DNA from: Rhizobium sp. P38BS-XIX
Lineage (GTDB): Bacteria > Pseudomonadota > Alphaproteobacteria > Rhizobiales > Rhizobiaceae
Direction of reading: 5' to 3'
DNA length: 64,000 nucleotides
Assembly (NCBI RefSeq): GCF_012641435.1
Contig: NZ_JABAIJ010000001.1
Span: 558,001 to 622,000 of the forward strand
Both the position numbers and the translations under genes were made by a program. Shown here piece by piece: positions 36,116 through 45,781 of the stretch. The notes under the pieces were generated by a model. It was not told where the DNA came from. It did no database searches and worked only from the letters and a program-made list of their open reading frames with translations. The stretch's first letter is position 1. Each line of letters opens with the position of its first letter.

Positions 36116-37384
36116 ATGGGGCGCGTTGGACAGTTGATAAAGGGATTGCGGCATGTGGCGGACATTGGTGTGAAGGCTTTGCGATTTGCGACAGCGGCCT
36201 TCGCTCTGGCAGTGCTCATGGTATTGGGCCCATTCGGAGCCGCGATGGCGGTGGCGGACCCCTTGCTTGCCTATGGTGCGCGCATAGCAGGTGACGATGC
36301 TCGCACCCGCATTGTCGTGGACATGGATCGCGAGCCGACATTCACCGTGCACTATCTCAATAATCCAGTTCGCGTGGTGGTCGATCTGCCCGCAACGGCA
36401 TTCGGCTTTCCGGCGTCGGATCTGAAGCCGACCGGTCTCTTCAAGGATATCCGCTTCGGCACGATGGATGCCGACAGCGCGCGTATCGTGCTGACGGCCA
36501 AAAAGCCGGTGAAGCTGGTCATGGCCAAGACGCAGGCCGATGAAAACGGCAAGGGCTATCGTCTTGTGCTCGATGCGGAGATGCTGCCCGCAGAACAGTT
36601 CGCTGACCTTGTAAAACAGCAGAACTGGACAAGCGACGACACGGCAAAGGATGTCGGCGCGGTCGAACCGACGCAGAAGGCCGATCCAAACACGTTTCTC
36701 GTGGCTGTGGATGCCGGTCATGGCGGCATCGATGCCGGCGCTACCGGCACGGATGGCGTGACCCAGGAAAAGGATATCACGCTCGCCTTCGCCAGGATGT
36801 TTGCCGACAAGCTGAACGCCCAGCCCGGGATCAAGGCGTTTCTGACGCGTGATAAGGATCAATATCTGTCTTTGTCCGAACGCGTGACGATCGCTCGGCA
36901 GAATCGCGCTTCACTCTTCATCTCGATCCATGCCGACACGCTGAAGCAGAAGGATATTCGTGGCGCCACGGTCTATACGATCTCGGACAAGGCGTCGGAC
37001 CGGCTCGCCAGCGAAGTGGCTGATCGCGAAAACAACTCCGATCAGATCGCCGGTACTGAAACCAAGGCACAGCCGGCCGCTGTCACCGATATTCTGATGG
37101 ATCTGACCCGTCGCGAGACGCAGGCATTTTCCATCTCGCTGGCGCAGGACGTGCTAACGTCGTTCAACGGTCAGATCTCGATGATCAACAATCCGCATCG
37201 CCATGCCGGTTTTCAGGTGTTGACTGCGCCGGATGTGCCTTCAATCCTGCTGGAGCTTGGTTTTCTGTCCAATAAGGATGACGAAAAGCTTCTGCTTGAT
37301 GAAACTTGGCGGCAAAAGGTTGCCGACCGGCTGACGGAAGCCGTCAAGCAATATCGCGTTTCGATCATAGCAAACGGCGGCTGA
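36116..37384 (+). CDS. amiC: N-acetylmuramoyl-L-alanine amidase
   Basis: Zinc amidase that cleaves the stem peptide from peptidoglycan during cell separation. The 422-residue protein has an N-terminal signal segment (LRFATAAFALAVLMVLGPFGAAMA), an AMIN domain at about residues 50-155 (ARTRIVVDMDREPTFTV), and the Amidase_3 catalytic domain from about residue 200 with VAVDAGHGGIDAGATG (zinc His), FISIHADT (zinc His) and VPSILLELGFLSNKDDE (catalytic Glu). Assignment as AmiC rather than AmiA/B rests on the AMIN domain. It is followed by PBP1a on the same strand, a logical cell-wall pair. Confidence 0.93.
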   Translation: MGRVGQLIKGLRHVADIGVKALRFATAAFALAVLMVLGPFGAAMAVADPLLAYGARIAGDDARTRIVVDMDREPTFTVHYLNNPVRVVVDLPATAFGFPASDLKPTGLFKDIRFGTMDADSARIVLTAKKPVKLVMAKTQADENGKGYRLVLDAEMLPAEQFADLVKQQNWTSDDTAKDVGAVEPTQKADPNTFLVAVDAGHGGIDAGATGTDGVTQEKDITLAFARMFADKLNAQPGIKAFLTRDKDQYLSLSERVTIARQNRASLFISIHADTLKQKDIRGATVYTISDKASDRLASEVADRENNSDQIAGTETKAQPAAVTDILMDLTRRETQAFSISLAQDVLTSFNGQISMINNPHRHAGFQVLTAPDVPSILLELGFLSNKDDEKLLLDETWRQKVADRLTEAVKQYRVSIIANGG

Positions 37385-37644
37385 GGCGGCCTTTCGCAAG
37401 GCGTGAGCCGTGGCTTCCATGTAACAGCGGCAGATTTTAGAATTGGATGAAGCTGGGAATAGATGAGGCAAGCCCTATTTTGCTCACATTCCCGCCTTTA
37501 CAGCAGAGTACCATTCGCTCGCGGACGGCACACGGCTTTGTCTCGTTGCCGTCTTGCATTAACACCGTGAGCGTGCAAAACGCCCGTGACTATGCGATCA
37601 TCTCGCACACGCGCCGCATGAAGAACAAGCACCGGTAGTATCAT

Positions 37645-40104
37645 ATGATCAGACTGATTGGATATTTCTTTGGGCTAGGCTGCCTCCTGTTCCTGGGCGC
37701 GGCTGCTGCTGCGGCAATCTACCTGAGCATCGTTTCCAAAGAACTTCCCGATTACGAAGTGCTTGCGAAATACGCGCCTCCGGTGACGACGCGCATTCAC
37801 GCCGGCAACGGCGCGCTGATGAAGGAATACTCGCGGGAAAACCGCCTCTTCGTGCCGATCCAGGCTATTCCCGACCGCGTCAAGGCGGCGTTCCTGTCCG
37901 CCGAAGACAAGAATTTCTATAATCACCCCGGCGTCGACGTCGGTGGCCTGATCCGCGCTGTCGCGGTCAACCTGCAGAACATTGGCTCGGGCCGCCGCTT
38001 CGTCGGTGCGTCGACCATCACGCAGCAGGTCGCCAAGAACTTCCTGCTGTCGGCCGACCAGACATTCGACCGCAAGATCAAGGAAGCGATTCTGTCCTTC
38101 CGCATCGAGCAGGCCTACAGCAAGGACAAGATTCTCGAGCTTTATCTCAACGAGATCTATTTCGGCCTAAACTCCTACGGTATCGCCGGCGCGTCGCTCA
38201 CCTATTTCGGCAAGTCGGTCAACGAGTTGAGCATTGCCGAATCGGCCTATCTAGCATCGCTTCCGAAAGGCCCAGCCAACTACAATCCGTTCCGCCGTCC
38301 CGAAGCAGCCCTGACCCGCCGCAACTGGGTCATCGATCGCATGGTCGAGAACGGCTATGTCAGCCAGAGCGATGGCGAGGAAGCCAAGAAGCAGCCATTG
38401 GGCGTCGTGCCGCCGAGAAGCGGTCCGTCGCTCTTCGCATCCGATTACTTCGCCGAGGAAGTTCGTCGCCAGCTTATCGATCAGTACGGCGAAAAGACCC
38501 TTTACGAAGGCGGCTTGTCAGTTCGCACGTCCCTTGATCCGCAGATGCAGCTGGAGGCGCGCAAGGCCCTGCAGGATGGCCTCGTCGATTATGACGAGCG
38601 CCGTGGCTATCGCGGTCCGATCAAGCAGATTGCCACCTCGCAGGATTGGGGCGCCGAACTCTCCAAGGTTCCGAGCCTGAGCGACGTTCCCGAGTGGCAG
38701 GTCGCCGTCGTGCTGTCCGTATCGGATCAGGCTGTGGATATCGGTTTGCAGCCGAGCGTTGACGCTGGCGGCAAGGTCTCTACCGAACGCAAGCGCGGCA
38801 CCATTGCCGCCGCCGACATGCGCTGGGCATTCCGCTCGGCTGCCGGCAAGTCGGTGAAATCGCCAAGCGGCGTTCTGAACCCCGGCGACGTGATTTACGC
38901 ACAGAAGACCGGCTCTGCCGATTCGAGCAGCTATCGCTTGCGCCAGCCACCGAAGGTCCAGGGTGGTCTGGTCGTGATGGATCCGCATACCGGCCGCGTG
39001 CTCGCCATGGTCGGCGGCTTCTCCTATGCGCAGTCGGAATTCAATCGCGCGACGCAGGCAAAGCGTCAGCCCGGCTCGTCGTTCAAGCCTTTCGTTTACG
39101 CGGCGGCCATGGACAACGGCTACACGCCAGCCTCTGTCATTCTTGATGATCCGCTGCAGATCACGCTCAGCAATGGCGATGTCTGGAAGCCGACGAACTA
39201 CGAAGGCGAGGGCGGTGGCGTTCACACGTTGCGCTTCGCCATCGAACATTCGCGAAACCTGATGACGGTTCGCCTCGCAGCCGACATGGGCATGCCGCTC
39301 GTTGCCGAATATGCGGAGCGTTTCGGCATTTACGATCACATGAACCCGGTTCTTGCCATGTCGCTTGGCGCCGGCGAAACGACCGTGCTGCGCATGGTCT
39401 CGGCCTATTCGGTCATTGCCAATGGCGGCAAGCAGATCAAGCCGACGCTGATCGACCGCATTCAGGATCGCTACGGCAAGACCATTTTCAAGCATGAAGA
39501 GCGCGTTTGCGACAGCTGCAATGTCAGCGCATGGCAGAACCAGGATGAGCCTGTTATCGCCGATAATCGTGAGCAAGTTCTCGATCCGATGACGGCCTAT
39601 CAGGTGACGTCGATGATGCAGGGTGTCGTGATCCGCGGTACGGCTGCCGGCAAGATCAAGCTCAACACCGATGTGGCCGGCAAGACCGGGACCACCAATG
39701 ATGAAAAGGATTCCTGGTTCGTCGGATTTACGCCGAGCCTCGTTGCCGGCCTTTATATCGGGTACGACACGCCTGCTACTCTCGGCAGAGGCGGTACGGG
39801 CGGTGCTCTCGCCGCGCCGATCTTCAACGAGTTCATGCAGGCCGCCACCAAGGATGAGCCACCGGAAAAATTCCAGGTCCCGGCTGGTATGACGATGGTA
39901 TCGGTCAATCGCGCGACCGGCATGGCGGCGCAACCGGGCGATCCGGGCGCGATCATGGAAGCCTTCAAGCCCGGCACCGGCCCGGCGACGAGCCTGCAGG
40001 TCATCGGTGGCGGCGAAGCGGCGCAAGTTGCACCAGAGGAAATCCTCAGAACATCGCCCCAGGCGAACCAGGCCGTTACCTCCGGATCCGGCGGTCTTTT
40101 CTGA
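37645..40104 (+). CDS. mrcA: Penicillin-binding protein 1A, bifunctional
   Basis: Bifunctional glycosyltransferase/transpeptidase that polymerises and crosslinks peptidoglycan, anchored by an N-terminal membrane helix (FGLGCLLFLGAAAAAAIYLS). The 819-residue protein has the GT51 domain with AEDKNFYNHPGVD (catalytic Glu), GASTITQQVAKNFLL and ELYLNEIYFG. The transpeptidase part has SSFKP (SxxK, residues near 480), SRN (SxN) and KTGTT (KTG). It lies 260 bases after amiC and upstream of prfB. The 260-base gap holds no recognised gene. Confidence 0.95.
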   Translation: MIRLIGYFFGLGCLLFLGAAAAAAIYLSIVSKELPDYEVLAKYAPPVTTRIHAGNGALMKEYSRENRLFVPIQAIPDRVKAAFLSAEDKNFYNHPGVDVGGLIRAVAVNLQNIGSGRRFVGASTITQQVAKNFLLSADQTFDRKIKEAILSFRIEQAYSKDKILELYLNEIYFGLNSYGIAGASLTYFGKSVNELSIAESAYLASLPKGPANYNPFRRPEAALTRRNWVIDRMVENGYVSQSDGEEAKKQPLGVVPPRSGPSLFASDYFAEEVRRQLIDQYGEKTLYEGGLSVRTSLDPQMQLEARKALQDGLVDYDERRGYRGPIKQIATSQDWGAELSKVPSLSDVPEWQVAVVLSVSDQAVDIGLQPSVDAGGKVSTERKRGTIAAADMRWAFRSAAGKSVKSPSGVLNPGDVIYAQKTGSADSSSYRLRQPPKVQGGLVVMDPHTGRVLAMVGGFSYAQSEFNRATQAKRQPGSSFKPFVYAAAMDNGYTPASVILDDPLQITLSNGDVWKPTNYEGEGGGVHTLRFAIEHSRNLMTVRLAADMGMPLVAEYAERFGIYDHMNPVLAMSLGAGETTVLRMVSAYSVIANGGKQIKPTLIDRIQDRYGKTIFKHEERVCDSCNVSAWQNQDEPVIADNREQVLDPMTAYQVTSMMQGVVIRGTAAGKIKLNTDVAGKTGTTNDEKDSWFVGFTPSLVAGLYIGYDTPATLGRGGTGGALAAPIFNEFMQAATKDEPPEKFQVPAGMTMVSVNRATGMAAQPGDPGAIMEAFKPGTGPATSLQVIGGGEAAQVAPEEILRTSPQANQAVTSGSGGLF

Positions 40105-40230
40105 TCCGACCCTATTTGGCCGATCGACATGCCGCGGGGCTTTACACCAGCGGCATGTATATCTATGTCACCAGCACTCTTTGAATTGGATGACCGCCCG
40201 TCTTGAGCGGTGAATTGAAGAAGTAGGATT

Positions 40231-41362
40231 ATGCGAGCCGAAATCGAGAAAATAGTCGATGAAACCAAGCAGGCTATCACCCTGCTGAGGAGGCATCTTT
40301 GACTGGGATCAGGCGGTAAGACGACTGGACTGGTTGAATAACAAGTCAGAGGATCCGACCCTCTGGAATGATGCTTCCGAAGCGCAGAAGCTGATGCGCG
40401 AACGCCAGCAGCTTGATGATGGCATCAACGGCGTGCGTGCGCTGGAGCAGCAGCTTGCCGACAATGTCGAGCTGATCGAGCTTGGCGAGGAAGAGGGCGA
40501 CGCCGATGTCGTTCGTGAAGCCGAAGAGTCCCTCAAGGGTCTGAAGGCGGAAGCGGCACGCAGGCAGGTGGAAGCCATGCTTTCGGGCGAGGCCGATTCG
40601 AACGATACTTACGTGGAAGTCCATTCGGGCGCCGGCGGCACGGAAAGCCAGGACTGGGCGAACATGCTGCTGCGCATGTACACCCGCTGGGCCGAACGCC
40701 AGCGCTTCAAGGTAGAGTTGCTCGAAGTTCACGACGGTGAAGAAGCCGGCATCAAATCGGCAACGCTTCTCGTCAAGGGACACAATGCATACGGCTGGAT
40801 GAAGACCGAATCGGGTGTCCATCGCCTGGTGCGTATCTCGCCTTATGACAGCAACGCGCGCCGGCACACGTCCTTCTCGTCGATCTGGGTCTATCCGGTC
40901 GTCGACGATTCGATCCAGATCGATATCAACGAAAGCGATTGCCGCATCGATACCTATCGTTCGTCCGGCGCCGGTGGTCAGCATGTCAACACCACCGACT
41001 CGGCCGTGCGTATCACGCATATTCCGACCGGTATCGTGGTGCAGTGCCAGCAGGAACGATCGCAGCACAAGAACCGCGCCAAGGCCTGGGATATGTTGCG
41101 CGCCCGCATGTACGAGGCGGAACTGAAGAAGCGTGAAGAGGCTGCGAACGCCGAAGCTGCTTCCAAGACGGATATCGGCTGGGGTCACCAGATTCGCTCC
41201 TACGTTCTGCAGCCTTACCAGCTGGTCAAGGATCTGCGCACGGGCGTCGCCAGCACTGCTCCAAGCGACGTACTCGATGGCGATCTCAACGAGTTCATGG
41301 AAGCCGCACTTGCGCACCGCATCAGCGGCGCGGCCGATGCCGTGGTCGACGACGTTGATTGA
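40231..41362 (+). CDS. prfB: Peptide chain release factor 2 (with programmed +1 frameshift)
   Basis: RF2 recognises UGA and UAA stop codons and releases the peptide. The first frame runs from ATG at 40231 ([17 protein letters not shown]...) for 23 codons to an in-frame TGA at 40300; the rest is in the +1 frame, from GAC at 40301 to the stop at 41362, making 376 residues. The slip site is CTT-TGA-C preceded by AGGAGG, the classical RF2 autoregulatory frameshift. The codon-recognition tripeptide reads SPY ([14 protein letters not shown]) where E. coli has SPF, and the peptidyl-transferase motif GGQ is in [14 protein letters not shown]. It should not be called a broken gene. Confidence 0.97.
40288..40303 (+). 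promoter_or_regulatory. prfB programmed +1 frameshift site
   Basis: AGGAGG, acting as an internal Shine-Dalgarno sequence three bases upstream of CTT, is followed by the TGA stop and C (CTT TGA C). Low RF2 levels slow termination at TGA and favour slippage of the CTT tRNA onto TTT, restoring synthesis of full-length RF2. Confidence 0.95.
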
Positions 41363-41380
41363 TCGCGATTATATCGGAAC

Positions 41381-41409
41381 AAAAAAAGCCCCGGAAACGG
41401 GGCTTTTTT
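41381..41409. terminator. Bidirectional intrinsic terminator between prfB and nadK
   Basis: Stem GCCCCG / CGGGGC with a GAAA loop, flanked by A7 on the left and T6 on the right, so it can terminate both prfB (plus) and nadK (minus). Confidence 0.93.
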
Positions 41410-41430
41410 CATTTCATGGCAAGGCTGTCA

Positions 41431-42204
41431 TCAATCGGAAAACTGTTCGGCGAGAATCCGCTCCGACCATGAGCGATCGGGATCGGACAGGATACGCGCG
41501 GTCGTATCCTCAGTCTGGGCAATCCGCACGCTAAGAACCGACTTTACCTCGGCATTGTCGGCAACGGCGTTCACAGGCCGCTTACCTGGCTCCAGCACGG
41601 TGATATCGATCGATACCTTGTTGGGCAGAAGCGCGCCGCGCCAGCGGCGGGGCCGGAAGGCGCTGACCGGGGTCATCGCAAGCAACGGCGCTTCAAGCGG
41701 CAGAATCGGGCCATGCGCGGAGAGATTATAGGCGGTAGAGCCGGCCGGCGTCGTCACCATCAGGCCGTCGCAGATCAATTCGGGCAGCCGCACATGGCCA
41801 TCGATTTCGACCTTAAGCTTTGCCGCCTGGTAGGATTGGCGAAACAGCGAGACCTCGTTGATAGCCAGCGCCACGGAGGAGCTGCCGTCCTCATTCCGCG
41901 TGCTCATCTGCAGGGGATGAAAGGCATTCTCGACCGCCGCCTCGATGCGTTCCGCCAGGCAATCCGTGCGGTAGTCGTTCATCAGAAAGCCGATCGAGCC
42001 ACGGTTCATACCGTAGACGCGCTTACCGGAATTCATCGTCTTATGCAGCGTCTGCAACATGAAGCCGTCACCGCCAAGCGCAACGACGACATCGGCCTCC
42101 TGCTGCGGCGTCTGGCCGTAGAGGCGAATCAGTTCTTCCTGGGCTGCCTCGGCCTCCGGAGCAGGCGAGGCGAGAAAACAAACGGACTGAAAACTACGCG
42201 ACAT
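41431..42204 (-). CDS. nadK: NAD kinase
   Basis: Phosphorylates NAD to NADP. The 257-residue protein shows the GGDG motif in VVALGGDGFMLQTLH near residue 45, NRGSIGFLMNDY, NEVSLFR, and the second conserved region LICDGLMVTTPAGSTAYNLSAHGPI near residue 145. The short length matches alphaproteobacterial NAD kinases. It converges on prfB across a shared terminator. Confidence 0.95.
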   Translation of the reverse strand: MSRSFQSVCFLASPAPEAEAAQEELIRLYGQTPQQEADVVVALGGDGFMLQTLHKTMNSGKRVYGMNRGSIGFLMNDYRTDCLAERIEAAVENAFHPLQMSTRNEDGSSSVALAINEVSLFRQSYQAAKLKVEIDGHVRLPELICDGLMVTTPAGSTAYNLSAHGPILPLEAPLLAMTPVSAFRPRRWRGALLPNKVSIDITVLEPGKRPVNAVADNAEVKSVLSVRIAQTEDTTARILSDPDRSWSERILAEQFSD

Positions 42205-42371
42205 GCAATGTCCTTTTAATGCTCGTACTAGGTAATGATATTCCCCCTATGCGACAAGACGTTTTGCAAAGACTTGTAAATCAGCGCATGGCAAGCAACG
42301 TGTCGCAACACTGTGGTCAAAATCTCAAATTTTAAAACTTTGGGAAAAACGAAGGGACACGAGTGTCATGA

Positions 42372-42447
<76 letters not shown>

Positions 42448-42695
42448 ACATCGGCATGCCAAGTACCAGATTTTGATTTCCTGTAAAGAGAAAATCGCAG
42501 GCTTTCCTCACTATCATTCGCACTTACGATAGAAGCGCTGTCATGGAGCAAGTTTGAAAGTTATGGATTTTTTCGGGAAGTCGCGGTCTTGGTTGCAGGA
42601 GCTATGGAAAACCGATTGCGACAGACTAATATATGATCGCCAGTCCATTTGGACGTATGAGGCGAACGTCAACATCACACGGTGACCTTAGAAAT

Positions 42696-42965
42696 ATGAC
42701 GACCAAGCCCAAAAAGCCGAAACTCGAACACTCCGAGCTCTCTGGCGAATTCACCGATGACGACGTCACCGTACTGGTCGATATCTTCCGCCCGGCCGGA
42801 AGCAATGCCGATTGGCGGATGGAGGTCATCACGCCCGAGGAGGATCTGATCGAATGGGAAGAGCCCTTCGCGACAGATCGTGAGGCTTTCGACGAGTTCC
42901 TGGCAACCGTTGCCCGTGACGGCATCCGTTCGTTCTTTGACGAGGCGGATCCTGCTGTTCATTAA
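42696..42965 (+). CDS. Conserved hypothetical acidic protein
   Basis: Small protein of 89 residues, rich in Asp and Glu (for example FTDDDVTVLVDIFRP, TPEEDLIEWEEPFATDREAFDEFL), starting MTTKPKKPKLEHSEL. A predominantly beta/alpha soluble fold is likely; no signal peptide or known domain seen. ATG at 42696 is used; an upstream in-frame ATG at 42654 and an earlier one exist and the ribosome-binding site is weak. It stands alone between tRNA-Thr and an Inh-like gene on the opposite strand. Function unknown. Confidence 0.7.
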   Translation: MTTKPKKPKLEHSELSGEFTDDDVTVLVDIFRPAGSNADWRMEVITPEEDLIEWEEPFATDREAFDEFLATVARDGIRSFFDEADPAVH

Positions 42966-43150
42966 ACAGCCGATCTGAAGGCCGCAGATGGTGTGCCGGC
43001 AATGTAGACCGGCACACTGCGTTATCCGCACGTGGGTATGAGGGCGACCTGGCCGCTTGGACTCGATTCGTTCAAGCGCGCCGGCATGTTTGCAAAATAA
43101 TTCTCTTTCGGCACCGCAAGGCCCGGCGGTTCGTCAGCTTGGGAGCGACC

Positions 43151-43840
43151 CTATTTGCGCACGAGCAAAAGCGGTTCGCCTTCCTCTTCGTCTGATTTCT
43201 GGAAGGTGCCATCCGGCTTCATGTCGAAGGACAGCGAAGAGCCGTCATTGCCCAGCATCACCAGTCCGAAACCTTCCGTCGCCCATAGCGTCAGCTTGAG
43301 ATCGCCGACTTCGCTCGCGCAGTCTCCGGTCGGTGACATCTTTGCCGTGCCGTCCGGATCCTTGTCCGTTGTCAGCGTGACATCGCAGACCGGCTTTCCG
43401 TCCGGTCGCTGAATATGCCAGGTGCCGGCGAGGCTTGCGACGGTCGGGACATGATCGACATCACCAAGGGCAGGCAGCAACCAGGTCGGATCCCCGGCGT
43501 CGCTTTCCCAGGGGGAGCCTTCCTCCTGCTGGAAGCGAATGAGCGGCTTGCCGGATCCGTCCATGATGGCAAGAGAGCCGTCATCGGCAAAATTCCAGGC
43601 GCTGGCTTTGGCAAGGCCGGGCAGGGCTGTCGCGCAGGCGTCCGCGCCCGTAATTTTGTAGCCGCCGGTAACGGCATTCGTTTCGAACGTCAGGCGGCAG
43701 CCTTTGCCGCCGTTCTCGGGCGCGACCAGCCATGTGCCGGCCTGAGCCTTGAGAAGTTCGTCGTCGGCGGCGCGTGCCGGCTGACCCATCGCGAGAGCTA
43801 GAACGGTCAAGACGACCGCTGGACCAAGAACACGGATCAA
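43151..43840 (-). CDS. AprI/Inh-like metalloprotease inhibitor, two-domain
   Basis: Secreted 229-residue protein. The signal peptide is IRVLGPAVVLTVLALAMGQPARA. Two repeats similar to the AprI/Inh beta-barrel follow: AGTWLVAPENGGKGCRLTFE near residue 35 and AGTWHIQRPDGKPVCDVTLT near residue 140, each with a paired Cys (DACAT and GDCASE). Single-domain members inhibit secreted serralysin-type proteases in the periplasm; a double version may protect the cell from its own or foreign proteases, but that is inference. The start is TTG after GAGGAA. Confidence 0.8.
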   Translation of the reverse strand: MIRVLGPAVVLTVLALAMGQPARAADDELLKAQAGTWLVAPENGGKGCRLTFETNAVTGGYKITGADACATALPGLAKASAWNFADDGSLAIMDGSGKPLIRFQQEEGSPWESDAGDPTWLLPALGDVDHVPTVASLAGTWHIQRPDGKPVCDVTLTTDKDPDGTAKMSPTGDCASEVGDLKLTLWATEGFGLVMLGNDGSSLSFDMKPDGTFQKSDEEEGEPLLLVRK

Positions 43841-43877
43841 AGCAAGTTCCTCTAAATTGTCGCGGCGATTAGCGCCG

Positions 43878-44786
43878 CTAGATTTTCAGATAAGACCGCG
43901 CCGCATAAAGCGCGATCGCTGCTGCGTTCGAAACATTGAGCGATTTGATGGCGCCGGGCATATCAAGGCGCGCGAGTGCATTGACGGTTTCCCGCGTCTT
44001 CTGGCGCAGCCCCTTGCCTTCGGAGCCGAGCACGAGAGCAACCCTATCGCCGCTGAAAGTGCCTTCCAGCGGGGCTGGCCCTTCCGAATCGAGCCCGATA
44101 GTCGTGAAGCCGAGCCGATGCAGCTCGCCGAGTGCATCGGCAAGATTGGTGATCTGTATATAAGGTATGAGTTCGAGCGCGCCCGAGGCGGATTTTGCGA
44201 GCACGCCCGATTCGGTCGGGCTGTGGCGCTGCGTCGTGATGACGGCACCTGCGTCAAAGGCGACAGCCGAACGCATGATCGCGCCGACATTGTGCGGATC
44301 GGTCACCTGATCGAGAACGAGCAGCAACGGGCTGCCCTTGAGTGCTTCCAGACGGCGGACGGGCAGGGGCCGTGTTTCCAGCATCACGCCCTGATGAATG
44401 GCCTCAGGGCCGAGAATCCTGTCGATATCCTGCGGTGATACGATCTCGACCGGAATGCCGAGCGAATCGACCGGACCGATCTCCAGTCGTACGAGCGCGT
44501 TCTGCGTCGTCGACAGCTTGATATTCTTGCGCTCGGGATTGTTGAGCGCGGCGCGAACCGTGTGCAGGCCATAAAGCAAGACCTGATCGGGAGCCAGCGT
44601 CGGCGGCTTCCAGTCGTCCGCAGCAGACCGCTTGCGCTTTTGTGGCGCCGGCGTCGGAATTTCGCCACGCTCGCGCTTGGCGTCGCGATGGGCGCGGCGC
44701 AGGGTGGCGTAGTGCGTGTCCTTGGCGGACTTGTCGCCGGCGGTGTTGTCAGGGCCGGATGGGCCGGATGTCTTATCTTTGCTCAT
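43878..44786 (-). CDS. rlmB: 23S rRNA (guanosine-2'-O)-methyltransferase RlmB
   Basis: SpoU-family methyltransferase that methylates the ribose of G2251 in 23S rRNA. The 302-residue protein has a basic N-terminal extension (residues 1-60), the L30e-like substrate domain (VLLYGLHTVRAALNNPERK), and the SPOUT knot with motifs LVLDQVTDPHNVGAIMRSA, ALVLGSEGKGL and KSLNVSNAAAIALYA. Exact target is by family analogy. It is read away from the tRNA-Tyr gene. Confidence 0.93.
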   Translation of the reverse strand: MSKDKTSGPSGPDNTAGDKSAKDTHYATLRRAHRDAKRERGEIPTPAPQKRKRSAADDWKPPTLAPDQVLLYGLHTVRAALNNPERKNIKLSTTQNALVRLEIGPVDSLGIPVEIVSPQDIDRILGPEAIHQGVMLETRPLPVRRLEALKGSPLLLVLDQVTDPHNVGAIMRSAVAFDAGAVITTQRHSPTESGVLAKSASGALELIPYIQITNLADALGELHRLGFTTIGLDSEGPAPLEGTFSGDRVALVLGSEGKGLRQKTRETVNALARLDMPGAIKSLNVSNAAAIALYAARSYLKI

Positions 44787-44888
44787 GCGGCTTTATAACC
44801 AGCGGCTTCATGGGCGCATAGCCCTCTTTCCGCAGCGGACTTTTCCCACAGGCTGAAATTTTTTCGTCATTTTTGCGAATTCCTTGTG

Positions 44889-44917
44889 TTGACAGAGTGA
44901 GATCGTCCCGTCATATA
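44889..44917 (+). promoter_or_regulatory. Strong promoter for the tRNA-Tyr and tRNA-Gly genes
   Basis: TTGACA at 44889-44894, a 17-base spacer, and CATATA at 44912-44917, close to the sigma70 and rhizobial housekeeping consensus, about 68 bases upstream of tRNA-Tyr. Confidence 0.85.
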
Positions 44918-44984
44918 CGCGGCGCAGACCACGGCGGCGACGCCACGGTCGAGCAACTTGGTCGCAAGATCCAGTCGGAATACT

Positions 44985-45069
44985 GGAGGGATGCCCGAGT
45001 GGTTAAAGGGGACGGACTGTAAATCCGTTGGCTCAGCCTACGTTGGTTCAAATCCAACTCCCTCCACCA
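44985..45069 (+). tRNA. tRNA-Tyr (GUA anticodon)
   Basis: 85-base tRNA with long variable arm, acceptor GGAGGGA/TCCCTCC, anticodon loop CTGTAAA, T-arm GGTTCAAATCC, encoded CCA. Confidence 0.95.
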
Positions 45070-45095
45070 TTCCGGACCGGATCTTGACCACCCGC

Positions 45096-45169
45096 GCGGG
45101 TATAGCTCAATGGTAGAGCAGCAGCCTTCCAAGCTGAATACGCGGGTTCGATTCCCGCTACCCGCTCCA
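45096..45169 (+). tRNA. tRNA-Gly (UCC anticodon)
   Basis: 74-base cloverleaf, acceptor GCGGGTA/TACCCGC, anticodon loop CTTCCAA, T-arm GGGTTCGATTCCC, encoded CCA. It lies 26 bases after tRNA-Tyr and is probably cotranscribed with it. Confidence 0.95.
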
Positions 45170-45349
45170 AGATCCCAAACCATCCGTTTCGCTAAATGAC
45201 CTCGCGCCGATTACGTGATGCTGACTCACGTCGTCCAAGCATGGCGAAACACGTAGAGCTTTCCCACCTTTGCATATTTGACACGAAGGGTTGCTTATAT
45301 CGTCGCGAGCGATAGTTACTGTTCAGGCAACCGAAACGGGAGAGCGCAA

Positions 45350-45781
45350 ATGGGTATCTTCGACAAGATCAAGGGTGCAATTTGGGGCGAAGCAAAGGCG
45401 GCGGAGGCTGCACCTGCGCCGACGCAAGCGACGACCGCAACTGCCAATCCGGAACCCGTGCCGACACCGGCCGCTTCCTCGACCACCGCGCCGACATCGC
45501 CGGCGACGAGCGCGCCGGCAGCTCCGGTCGATATCGCGGCGATCCTGGACGCAGCAGTAAAGAAGAGCGGCCAGAAACTCGACTGGAAGCACTCCATCGT
45601 CGATCTGATGAAGGCGCTTGGCATGGATGCCAGCCTTTCCGAACGCAAGGAACTGGCGCAGGAACTGGGCTACACCGGTGACATCGGCGATTCCGCCAAG
45701 ATGAATACGTTCCTTCATAAGGCACTTCTGAAGAAGCTTTCGGATAACGGCGGCAAAGTGCCTGCCGATCTTCTCGACTGA
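45350..45781 (+). CDS. DUF3597 domain protein
   Basis: Protein of 143 residues, starting MGIFDKIKGAIWGEAKAAEA after a GGGAGAG ribosome-binding site. Residues about 15-60 are Ala/Pro/Thr-rich and likely disordered. The C-terminal 85 residues form a helical domain: DIAAILDAAVKKSGQKLDW, IVDLMKALGMDASLSERKELAQELGY and MNTFLHKALLKKLSDNGGK. This matches the DUF3597 group; function unknown. It is followed by a hairpin likely to be its terminator. Confidence 0.88.
   Translation: MGIFDKIKGAIWGEAKAAEAAPAPTQATTATANPEPVPTPAASSTTAPTSPATSAPAAPVDIAAILDAAVKKSGQKLDWKHSIVDLMKALGMDASLSERKELAQELGYTGDIGDSAKMNTFLHKALLKKLSDNGGKVPADLLD

Noticed and set aside
35736..36137. Plus-strand open frame of 133 codons upstream of the amidase
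   Set aside because: Overlaps the tandem hairpins and the amiC start, poor ribosome-binding site, no protein-like pattern.
40231..40302. prfB as a frameshifted pseudogene
   Set aside because: The CTT-TGA-C slip site with an upstream AGGAGG is the normal programmed frameshift.
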